Below, piece by piece: positions 19,101 through 25,781 of a stretch of 60,008 nucleotides of DNA. A program made the translations under genes and the position numbers. Each line of letters begins with the position of its first letter. Positions within the stretch are counted from its first letter, which is position 1. Under the pieces are notes generated by a model. That model worked only from the letters and a program-made list of their open reading frames with translations. It did no database searches and was not told the origin of the DNA. The stretch covers positions 1 to 60,008 of the forward strand of contig NZ_JAAHGO010000054.1 in NCBI RefSeq assembly GCF_010672455.1, written 5' to 3'. Source of the DNA: Okeania sp. SIO2C9 (GTDB lineage Bacteria > Cyanobacteriota > Cyanobacteriia > Cyanobacteriales > Microcoleaceae).

Positions 19101-22100
19101 ATAATTAACCTTAGTAAACTAGAAAAAATGCTATCGCAAGCAAGTATAATAAAAGTAAATTCCCATCCCACAGTAAAATTTCTGAGTGAGGAACAAACTT
19201 CTCAGGAAAAAATTCTTCTAGAGAAGAAACTCTCTAATTCTCAAGTTGATGTATTAACCTTTTCCCAAAAAGGTGAAGAAGATAATGTAAGTCGAACTGC
19301 AGTAAGTAATCAAATGGCACCTAAAGTTAATCAAACAGAAGCGGCCACTCACTTCCATAAAAAAGCTCTATTCTATTTAGATCAAAAGAAATTAGACGAA
19401 GCTAAAGCAGCTTGTGAACAAGCTCTAAAAAATCAACCAGATTTTGCCGAAGCCTGCAAAACAATGGGCATTATTGTGCAAAAAGAAGGTCAAATAGAAG
19501 CGGCTTTTGAGTGGTATTCACGAGCTATTAATATTCAACCAAATTTTGCCGAAGCCTATGTTAATATAGGCACTTTATATGCTCGCAAACAACAGTGGCA
19601 AGAAGCAATTGAGTACTATCAAAAAGCTATTACTATTAAACCAGATTTAGCCCCAGCCTACCGCAACATAGCTAAGGCATATCAGAAAGTTGGCAAAGTA
19701 GTAGAAGCAGCAATTTTTCAATATAAAGCCTACTGTCTAGAACCCACAAATATCAAAGAAAAAGAATATATAAACCTAGGCAATACTCTCTTAAAAAATC
19801 AGAAATTAACAGAAGCTATATCTTGTTATCGTAGCGCTATAAAATTAAATCCTAATTCAGCAGTAGCTTATCAAAATATCGCCGAAGCATTATCCCAAAC
19901 AGGTGATTTTGAAGAATCGAATACTTGTTATCGCAAGGCGATTAAATTAGGAATAACAAACCTCTCCAATGTCAATGGTAACTTAGGTAAAAAAATATCT
20001 AATTTATCTGCCAAAAATACAGCAAATCAAATAAATTCAACAATAATTAACCAGGAAGAAGGAAAAAATAAAAATTCAAAAGTCAAAAGTCAAAAGTTAA
20101 AAGGAAGAAGTGGTGCGACAGATAATCTTTCTGTAGAGCGAGATCATGTAGAAGCTTATAAAAGATTAGGAAAAATGCTGCAAAATCAAGGTCAGGCAGC
20201 AGAAGCTTGGCAGTGGTATACAAAAGCGATATCTATTGCACCAAAAGATCCAGAAATTTATAGAGATTTAGGTAGTTTATACGGACAACAACAACAATGG
20301 CAAGAAGCAATCCAATGTTATCAAAGAGCAATTGAAATATGCCCAAATATGGCAGATGTCAACCGTTATTTAGCAACAGCATTAACTCATGTTGGTCAGC
20401 ACGCAGAGGCCTCTAAATTTTGGGAAAAAGCTTATTCTCTAGAACCAGAAACAGCAACAGCAGAAGAACATTTGCTCTTAGGTAATACCCTGTTACGAAT
20501 GAATTTAGTAGAGCAAGCAATATCATGTTATTATCATGCTATACAAATTAATCCCAAATTAGCAGTAGCATATCAGAACTTAGGGGAAGCTTTGAAACTT
20601 CAATCTAATTCCCAACTCTCTCATCCACAAGTTGAAGAAGGAAGAAGAAATACCGAAGTTGAAAGAAGGAAAAAGTCGATGGGGACTCAAACCCCAACCA
20701 ATTCCAATTTTCAACACCCTGTAGACGGCGGGGTATTAAACCCAAAATCAAAAGATCAAACTTATGTAAATAATAGCGATATAAATCATCATATCTATAG
20801 TTTTAAACCAGATATTACACATAAAATTGATGGAGCAATAGATCAGGAGCGGGTCAGTAATTCGGATATTCAGTTAGTAGGAAATACTGGTACTTTTCAA
20901 TCACCATTAAAATATTTTGAGCAATTTTTCAAGCAGTTATTTTATGGAGTAGCTGCTGTTTTTAATTTCCATCATCAATCATCGAAAAAATATTTACAAC
21001 CATCTAAAAATATTCCCATACTTCAGGGTACAAATAATTACTTCCCTTTAAAACCAGAAATAGATTTTAATATCAAATATACAACAGAAACTGCTGGTGA
21101 AAACTTATTATTTCCTGTTGAAGTAAATTTAACCAATACTGATAAAAATGAGCAAAAAAAAGCATTAATAAAAGATGCAAGTAACGAATTAGAAAAAATA
21201 GAAGAAGCATTACCAAAAATAGATAGACCACAAATAGAAAGCAGCATTGTCAAAAGTCAAAAGTTAAAAGAAAGAAATCAGAAGTGGATGGGGACTCAAA
21301 CTCCAACAAATTTTCAACACCCTGTAGACGGCGGGGTATTAAACCCAAAAGATAAAATAGATACACAAATCAACGCTCAATATGTTGATGTCACAAAATC
21401 AGCGGTCGTACTACCCGATGTTTATATTCAAAAAGCCATAGCATACAACCAAGAAGGGTTATACGAACAGGCGATCGCCCAATGTCAGCAAGCTATAGCA
21501 GTACAACCAGAGATGGCCATGGCATACAAAATATTGGGTAATGCTCAACAAAAAATAGGCAGTGCTAGTCAACTCCAGGAAGCCAAACAAAATTATCTCA
21601 AAGCTATATCCCTCGATAGTCAAGATCCTTCAATTCATGTCAACCTAGGTAGTTTGTACGCACAAGAGGAATTATGGGAAAAAGCAATACCCTGTTATCA
21701 AAAAGCGATTGCCATCAAACCAGACTTTGCCGGAGCATATCGCAACTTAGCTAAAGCATGGACTCAAGTTGGTAAACAAGCAGAAGCAGCAGACTGTTGG
21801 TATGAAGCATACACTCTAACCCCGGAAAACATCACTCCCGACCAACATCTAAATCTCGGTAATACCCTCTGTCGTCAAGGTCAATTAACTAAAGCCATAT
21901 TCTGTTATCAGAAGGCGATAAAATTAAACCCAAACTACACTGCTGCTTATCAAAATTTGGCTACAACTTTGAAACGTCAAGGCAAGGTAAATGAGGCTGC
22001 TATTTATGCTCAAAAAGCTCGGGAAATTAGTAATATTTCAGTGAAAAAACAGGTAGAAGTGAACGGCAAGAAACTTCAATATGTTAATCCTGAAGATGTT

Positions 22101-23072
22101 TTGCAGTCATATTCAAATTCAATGGAAGAAGTCGAAAGTCAAAAGTTAGAAATCAAAAGTCAAAAGTTAGAAATTGAAGAAGTCAAAAGTCAAAAGTGGA
22201 TGGGAACTCAAAACCCAATCAATTTTCAACACCCTGTAGATGGCGGGGTATTACACCCAAAATCAAAAGATAAAAAAGAGAAGGAGAAGTTGCCTCAAAT
22301 TAATCAAGCAGATTTAATTAAACAAGCCGAAGCATATTTTGTCAATAGTAAATTCTATGACGCTATCGCCACTTGTGAAGAGGCAATTTCCATAAAACCC
22401 CATGCAGTAGCTTATCAAATAATGGGTAAATCTTGGGTAGAAATAAATAAACCAGACGAAGCGATCGTCGCTTATCAAAAAGCAATTGAAATCAAGCCAA
22501 ACTTTGCCGAAATTTATGTCAGTTTGGGAGAATTATACGTTCAACATCAACGACAAAAAGAAGCGATAATTGCCTACAAAAAAGCCATCAAATTTGCACC
22601 AGACTTAAAAGATAGTTATCGAGGTTTAGTTGAAGTCTTGCTAGACCAAGGAAAAGTTGATGAAGCAGAAGAATTATCTTACAATGCACTCATGCAACAT
22701 CCCGGTTGGGCAACTGCCCAAGAGTTTTGTACTTTAGGTAGTGGTTTAATAGCAGAGAATAAAACACAGCAAGGGATAGCTTGTTTTTATCAAGCAATTG
22801 AATTAGACCCCAAATTATTAGAAGCTCACTATAGTTTAGGCAAAGCTTTAGCAGAAAAAGGAGAATGGTTAGAAGCCATCAATTGTTATCAGCAAGTTAT
22901 TGAATTAGAAGCGAATGAAACTCAAGAAAATTATTCTGAAAGTGAGATAAATATAGATATAGGAGAAGTTTACCATCTTTTAGGAGATGCCTTACAAGAA
23001 ATAGGTAAACTTGATGAGTCTGTGGCAGCTTATCAAGGCGCTATTGAAATAACAGGAAATGAACCATATTAA
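16146..23072 (+). CDS. Giant TPR protein with embedded GT61 (DUF563) glycosyltransferase
   Basis: 2,308 residues from ATG 16146 (an ATG at 16164 is equally possible). TPR blocks lie at about 10-290, 470-550, 1065-1270, 1330-1490, 1760-1960 and 2055-2300, with typical YxNxGxxxxxxGxxxxAIxxYxxAIxLxP units. In the middle (about 625-985) is a GT61-type glycosyltransferase with HWMVDILPRIE, YISRNKAKYRR, SPHGSGLTNIMF and TVIELVSPNY. The linkers between blocks are low-complexity: EEGRRKK stretches and a recurring module KWMGTQTPTNFQHPVDGGVL. The DNA of these linkers matches intergenic repeats of this window. It has no signal peptide, so it is likely cytoplasmic and scaffolds glycan transfer. It heads the TPR/glycosyltransferase cluster. 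A long open frame despite many repeats argues that it is expressed. Confidence 0.88.
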   Translation: MHYYSNMSSESSKVLKLAEEKASRGLLYQKQGKLEAAILLYQEALTLVPDLHYIQYNLGIAFQHQGNLSAAYIHYQQAIAHHPQHIQAYYNIGIVLQQQGLLDRAISSYQKVINLSQGKAENILIQVQAYSNWGSILVKEGRAKEAIEIFQQAINLKPDDASLYNNQGQAFLELGKVEKAITNYRQALALKPQLIVARHNLGKVYQQQGLHSEAIVYFQEIIKQYPENLSAHSNCAFSFLELGKLAAAIPHLKKVINHNSFVESYCEKADFLTGLDELEKAKRACARFLVTLLEEGRWKMEDGKWKMEEGRREKEEVKSNKEEGRRKKEEGRKKEWMGTEITTSQNSVEGGILNSKEIDNLYLAQEVTTQNSQLKTQNLKGRKKEWMGTEITTSQNSVEGGILNSKEIDNLYLAQEVTTQNSQLKTQNLKGRKKEWMGTEITTSQNSVEGGILNSKEIDNLYLAEVRKNLILTYSSLGNVLFEYGEYSQSENYYQKALKFQPLNVELHLKLGNSLAKQKRFNTAIIVYHLGLAVEPDNSAISQALEKVLAKRNNSEEIRRKKEEGRSRKEEVERKKEEGRRKKSMDTQILTHCQNPVDGEILNLKEEDKNNQVICQGLNCQPCLKRIFKQLQPINLGNGIHSLSREKTQTINIDFPETPKFVTEVVNGKAWIVPQKNNWMICNAIAIINQENQLLAEVSREYPGQLPGCDKYDINNHRFFSTEELPPLEQINGTVAVLSGLSGNVYFHWMVDILPRIEILRRNGINFDQIDWFLINSTKQPFQQETLRILGIPEDKIIESDRHPYIQAKKLIVPSFSSHLAWVEKWVLEFHRQVFLNRSMSTLLKDRFKRKENQHNQVIYYPERIYISRNKAKYRRVINEEKVIDLLNQYDFISIELETLSVVEQVALFANAKVIVSPHGSGLTNIMFCTPETTVIELVSPNYIKHYYWAIAQKLGLKYYYLVGEEFTYYPIRQIMYPNSLTEDIIINLSKLEKMLSQASIIKVNSHPTVKFLSEEQTSQEKILLEKKLSNSQVDVLTFSQKGEEDNVSRTAVSNQMAPKVNQTEAATHFHKKALFYLDQKKLDEAKAACEQALKNQPDFAEACKTMGIIVQKEGQIEAAFEWYSRAINIQPNFAEAYVNIGTLYARKQQWQEAIEYYQKAITIKPDLAPAYRNIAKAYQKVGKVVEAAIFQYKAYCLEPTNIKEKEYINLGNTLLKNQKLTEAISCYRSAIKLNPNSAVAYQNIAEALSQTGDFEESNTCYRKAIKLGITNLSNVNGNLGKKISNLSAKNTANQINSTIINQEEGKNKNSKVKSQKLKGRSGATDNLSVERDHVEAYKRLGKMLQNQGQAAEAWQWYTKAISIAPKDPEIYRDLGSLYGQQQQWQEAIQCYQRAIEICPNMADVNRYLATALTHVGQHAEASKFWEKAYSLEPETATAEEHLLLGNTLLRMNLVEQAISCYYHAIQINPKLAVAYQNLGEALKLQSNSQLSHPQVEEGRRNTEVERRKKSMGTQTPTNSNFQHPVDGGVLNPKSKDQTYVNNSDINHHIYSFKPDITHKIDGAIDQERVSNSDIQLVGNTGTFQSPLKYFEQFFKQLFYGVAAVFNFHHQSSKKYLQPSKNIPILQGTNNYFPLKPEIDFNIKYTTETAGENLLFPVEVNLTNTDKNEQKKALIKDASNELEKIEEALPKIDRPQIESSIVKSQKLKERNQKWMGTQTPTNFQHPVDGGVLNPKDKIDTQINAQYVDVTKSAVVLPDVYIQKAIAYNQEGLYEQAIAQCQQAIAVQPEMAMAYKILGNAQQKIGSASQLQEAKQNYLKAISLDSQDPSIHVNLGSLYAQEELWEKAIPCYQKAIAIKPDFAGAYRNLAKAWTQVGKQAEAADCWYEAYTLTPENITPDQHLNLGNTLCRQGQLTKAIFCYQKAIKLNPNYTAAYQNLATTLKRQGKVNEAAIYAQKAREISNISVKKQVEVNGKKLQYVNPEDVLQSYSNSMEEVESQKLEIKSQKLEIEEVKSQKWMGTQNPINFQHPVDGGVLHPKSKDKKEKEKLPQINQADLIKQAEAYFVNSKFYDAIATCEEAISIKPHAVAYQIMGKSWVEINKPDEAIVAYQKAIEIKPNFAEIYVSLGELYVQHQRQKEAIIAYKKAIKFAPDLKDSYRGLVEVLLDQGKVDEAEELSYNALMQHPGWATAQEFCTLGSGLIAENKTQQGIACFYQAIELDPKLLEAHYSLGKALAEKGEWLEAINCYQQVIELEANETQENYSESEINIDIGEVYHLLGDALQEIGKLDESVAAYQGAIEITGNEPY
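17161..17541 (+). repeat. 150-bp coding tandem repeat, two full copies and a partial third
   Basis: 17161-17310 and 17311-17460 are identical, and 17461-17537 starts a third copy. The unit encodes TEITTSQNSVEGGILNSKE, IDNLYLAQEVTTQNSQLKTQ and NLKGRKKEWMG. The unit length is a multiple of three, so the frame is kept. Identity suggests a very recent duplication. Confidence 0.95.
17815..17965 (+). repeat. In-frame repeat module (EEGRxKK + MDTQ..NPVDGEIL)
   Basis: GAAGAAATAAGAAGGAAG-type units are followed by TCGATGGATACTCAAATCC and CCCAGTAGATGGCGAGATAT. It is a diverged coding copy of the module found intergenically at 24634-24706 and 2370-2415. Confidence 0.8.
20620..20755 (+). repeat. In-frame repeat module (KKSMGTQTP..FQHPVDGGVLNPK)
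   Basis: GTTGAAGAAGGAAGAAGAAA leads into ATGGGGACTCAAACCCCAAC, TTTTCAACACCCTGTAGACG and GCGGGGTATTAAACCCAAAA. The first half matches the non-coding copy at 24634-24706; the second half matches 2385-2415 and 46140-46170. Confidence 0.85.
21245..21352 (+). repeat. In-frame repeat module (KWMGTQTPTNFQHPVDGGVL)
   Basis: AAAAGTCAAAAGTTAAAAG heptamers are followed by AAGTGGATGGGGACTCAAAC, TTTTCAACACCCTGTAGACG and GCGGGGTATTAAACCC. The run from AAGTGG to CAACACC is almost identical to intergenic 24660-24703. Confidence 0.88.
22125..22265 (+). repeat. In-frame repeat module (KWMGTQNPINFQHPVDGGVL)
   Basis: Tandem GTCAAAAGT units (coding ESQKLEIKSQKLEIEEVK) precede GTGGATGGGAACTCAAAACC and TTTTCAACACCCTGTAGATG. 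It is the fourth dispersed coding copy in the same gene. Confidence 0.85.
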
Positions 23073-23119
23073 GGATTATTGTTTGTAGTTTTACTCTAGT
23101 CATTTCAAGAAATTTATCG

Positions 23120-23584
23120 GTAAGCATTTCCTCCGGAATGCTGCGCAAACAGCAGTCAGCCATCAGCTAGCCTCCTGCGGAGGAACTACGTTAACAGCTA
23201 TTTGTTATTAACTCATTATCATACTAGAGGGAAATTATCCACCAAAGAGCAATTTTAATTCATTAATGAAATTGCCTATAACCTAACCTTATATCATGTC
23301 CGGTTGAACAGTGATAAATAAATAACTACGGAGTCCTCAGGAGGACCGAGTCAGTCCTCAGGAGGAAAGAGGGAAGAAAGAAGAAGAACTGGAGTTGAAG
23401 GAGAAAGTTTTTTTATAACTAATTATCCGGACATGATATTAGCTCTTGCTTGAATATGTTCGTACATCTGATTGCTTTTTGCGGAGCATGACAAACGGAA
23501 ATGCTAATAGCTGAATGCTTACATTTATCGACTAAAGCTGATAGCTGACGGCTGTTTGCGCAGCATTCCGGAGGAAATGCTTAC
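23120..23584. repeat. Large inverted-repeat element, family M (copy M1), with nested insert
   Basis: A perfect 33-bp inverted repeat: GTAAGCATTTCCTCCGGAAT onward at 23120-23152 and its reverse complement at 23552-23584. Inside are GCTGATAGCTGACGGC-type units and a complete TATCATGTCCGG element at 23291-23438. A second M copy is at 39239-39440. It occupies most of the gene-free 23073-23621 and ends 37 bp before the Uma2 start. Confidence 0.85.
23291..23438. repeat. TATCATGTCCGG-family miniature element nested in M1
   Basis: ATATCATGTCCGG at the left and CCGGACATGATAT at the right make a 13-bp perfect terminal inverted repeat. The interior has AGTCCTCAGGAGGAC palindromes and a GAGGGAAGAAAGAAG/GGAGAAAGTTTTTTT tract seen again at 33790, 46225 and 46460. 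Confidence 0.85.
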
Positions 23585-24170
23585 TAATAGATAAATTTTG
23601 AATAATATTCGAGAAATAATTATGGAAACTCCCGCAATTTATTTACCGCCAAGATTAGAATTAAAAATTGAATTAACAGACGAACAATTTTGGCAACTTT
23701 GTCAGGAAAATGACGACCTCAGATTTGAAAGGAGTGCCACAGGATAACTAATTATTATGTCACCTATCGGAGGAAATACAAGCAAACCCAATATTAAAAT
23801 TAATACTCAATTAGATATCTGGAATTCTGAAAATAATCTGGGGGAAGTATTTGATTCTAATTGCGGTTTTCTACTTCCAAATGGTTCGCAACGTGCCCCT
23901 GATGCTTCTTGGGTAAGTCGTCAACGTTGGGATAATTTAACACTAGAAGAACAAGATAAATTTCCACCATTATGCCCAGATTTTGTAGTAGAACTCATGT
24001 CTCCTAGTGATACTTTAGAAAAAACCAGAGCTAAGATGAGAGATTATATGGAAAATGGGGCAAAATTAGGCTGGTTAATTAATCGAAAAAAACGACAATT
24101 AGAGATTTATCGACCACAGCAAGATGTAGAAATATTAGAAAATCCTCGGACAGTGTCAGGAGAAAATATA

Positions 24171-24596
24171 TTACCGAAAAATTGTGGGTATGCGCCTCCC
24201 CTTGGATAGCAGGGTCTATTTATTGTCACCAGAGAAAAAAGGAGGGGGGTGGGAAGTGTGGGGAGTGTGGGGAGTGTGGGGAGTGTGGGGAGTGTGGGGA
24301 GTGTGGGGAGTGTGGGGAGTGTGGGGAGTGTGGGGAGTGTGGGGAGTGTGGGAAGCACAGGATATCAAAAAAATATAGGGTTGTAAATATTCTCTGACGA
24401 CAAAGAATTAGCCCTGCCCCTTGGATAGGGGATAATAAGCGGTCGTTTGCGCAGCATTCCGTAGGATGGGATGACGAGGTCTCGGAGCCATATCCAATCG
24501 ACTCCTGTGAAGAAAAATTTTCATCTCTTTGTCAATCCTCTTCAATTCATGGAGAGGTAATTATTCATTATTCATTATTCATTATTCATTGTTGAA
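24171..24596 (-). repeat. Miniature element, family A (copy A5), itself interrupted
   Basis: Reverse orientation with TTACCG, GCCTCCCCTTGGATAG, then a 207-bp insert. The element resumes CCCCTTGGATAGGGGATAAT, AGCGGTCG, CATATCCAATCGACTCC, CCTCTTCAATTCATGGAGAG and ATTCATT tandem units. It interrupts the Uma2 gene. Confidence 0.88.
24210..24416. mobile_element. 207-bp insertion with 12-bp target duplication and minisatellite
   Basis: It is flanked by the direct repeat CCCCTTGGATAG (24198-24209 and 24417-24428). The ends CAGGGTCTATTTATTGTC and the reverse complement CAGGGCTAATTCTTTGTC match at 13 of 18 positions. The interior carries about eleven GTGTGGGGA nonamers (about 24256-24352). No transposase is present, so it is non-autonomous. 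Long target duplications are known in some IS4-type groups, but the parent family is not identified. Confidence 0.8.
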
Positions 24597-24633
24597 CAGG
24601 ATTTGTTCTGGATTTAACATTGATTTGATAATA

Positions 24634-24706
24634 GTTGAAGAAGGAAGAAGAAAGAAGAAAAAAGTGGATGGGGACTCAAACTCCAACCAATTTTCAACAC
24701 CGTTCC
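24634..24706 (+). repeat. Non-coding copy of the KWMGTQTPTNFQ repeat module
   Basis: GTTGAAGAAGGAAGAAGAAA leads into AAGTGGATGGGGACTCAAAC and CCAATTTTCAACACC. It is almost identical to coding DNA at 20630-20735 and 21283-21325, but lies between genes. Confidence 0.85.
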
Positions 24707-24809
24707 TTCCGTGGTTCCTGACTCCTAAAAAAAATACAACCCTTTTCAAATCCCTGGAATTTATTTATAGGAATTTTTTTCTATGTTGTCCACTCCCTTT
24801 TCCTTTCTT

Positions 24810-24958
24810 ATATCATGTCCGGTAGCATCGGTCTTGTATAGTCAATAGGCAACAGGCAACAGGCAACAGGCAACAGGCAACAGGCAAGAAAAAAACTTAA
24901 ATTTCCTGCAAATATCCACGCCAACTTTTACACAAACGATTGCCTTCGGACATGATAT
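24810..24958 (+). repeat. Subfamily C miniature element (copy C1)
   Basis: ATATCATGTCCGGTAGCATC, TCTTGTATAGT, GGCAACA tandem heptamers, AACTTAAATTTCCTGCAAAT, ACTTTTACACAAACGATTGC and CGGACATGATAT. Two further copies: 53105-53246 (same orientation) and 57537-57668 (reverse). Copies differ in heptamer number. Confidence 0.88.
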
Positions 24959-24990
24959 TATACCTATTTAATAAATGTTTGTTACAAATG

Positions 24991-25018
24991 GTAGGGACGT
25001 TGCATGCAACGTCCCTAC
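24991..25018. repeat. Perfect 28-bp palindrome, also present inside tnpB
   Basis: GTAGGGACGTTGCA followed by its exact reverse complement. The same palindrome, with one change, lies at 5466-5493 in coding sequence. Confidence 0.88.
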
Positions 25019-25312
25019 GAAAGAAGGAAGAGGAAAGAAGGAAGAAGGGATAAATATTGAAAAAAAGGGAAAAACAATATAAATAACTATCTAAAATGAA
25101 CTAGACTAGCTATTTTTAAGCATATTCGAGCAAGGTATACCTTTTTGTAGCATTCTTTTTTCAAATTGGTATTAAAAAATACAGTCCTTTTCAACTCTCC
25201 TCAATTTATTTAATTTCCTGTTCCCTGATTAATCAATTATTTCCGGATTCTATTGTAAATTCGTGTTTTTAGAATAAGAGCTGATTATACATTCAAAATA
25301 GGCCTAAATTAG

Positions 25313-25452
25313 CCTAGTTAATTAATCGCCAAAAGCGATGATTAGGGATTTATCGACCAGAGTAGGGTGTAGAAATATTAAAAAATCCCTAGACACTATA
25401 CAAAAAAAATATTTTGCCAGGATTTGTTCTGGATTTAATAGTAATTGCTTAA
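25313..25452 (+). pseudogene. Relic of an Uma2-family gene 3' end
   Basis: One frame reads PKLA*LINRQKR*LGIYRPE, then GVEILKNP*TLYKKNILPG and FVLDLIVIA before a TAA. It matches the C-terminal part of the Uma2 gene 1.2 kb upstream (KLGWLINRKKRQLEIYRPQ ... ILPGFVLDL). At least four in-frame stops are present and no 5' part is seen. It is a fossil of a tandem paralogue. Confidence 0.8.
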
Positions 25453-25517
25453 GAGGTAACTTTTTGAAGATATAGGGTGCGTGAGGCGGAGATCACCTTC
25501 GCAGTTAACTATTGAAC

Positions 25518-25728
25518 TTACCGAATAATTAAGGTTTAAAGCCTCTTTCTTAAAGGAGAAAAAAGCGGTCGATCTTCGCAGCTTCCCGTAGGGTGGGATG
25601 GTGAGGTCTCAGAGCCATATCCAATCGACCAAGAGAGAAAAAATTTTCATTATTAGTCAATCCTATCCGTTTTCAAGGAGAGGATATTCAATAATTATTA
25701 ATTATTAATTATTAATTATTAATTATTG
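25518..25728 (-). repeat. Miniature element, family A (copy A6)
   Basis: TTACCGAATAATTAAGG, AAAGCCTC hairpin, AGCGGTCGATCTTCGCAGC, CATATCCAATCGACCAAGAG, a GTTTTCAAGGAGAGGATATT segment and AATTATT tandem units. It ends about 50 bp before the start of the next gene. Confidence 0.8.
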
Positions 25729-25781
25729 AATATCTTCCTTAACACACCAATAACAAATATTTAAGACTGCAGATAGAGATT

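Larger units (their letters stand above)
23622..24628 (+). pseudogene. Uma2-family PD-(D/E)XK nuclease gene, nonsense codon plus insertion
   Basis: ATG 23622 opens METPAIYLPPRLELKIEL. At 23742-23744 a TAA replaces the Glu codon of the family motif TGELIIMSP. The frame continues SPIGGNTSKPN, LLPNGSQRAPDASWVS and DFVVELMSPSDTLEKTRAKM with the typical Uma2 nuclease spacing, ending at SGENILP. Family-A element A5 (24171-24596) then interrupts. The expected tail GFVLDLTLI and a TGA follow directly after it (24599-24628). So there are two independent lesions. Translation from an internal ATG (23757) would give a 150-residue fragment with a foreign tail. Uma2 proteins are abundant in cyanobacteria; their role is not established. 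Confidence 0.85.

Noticed and set aside
24107-24378. Long frames of TLPTLPT or GECGECGEC residues on both strands
   Set aside because: They are readings of the GTGTGGGGA minisatellite inside an insertion. No start signal or domain is present.
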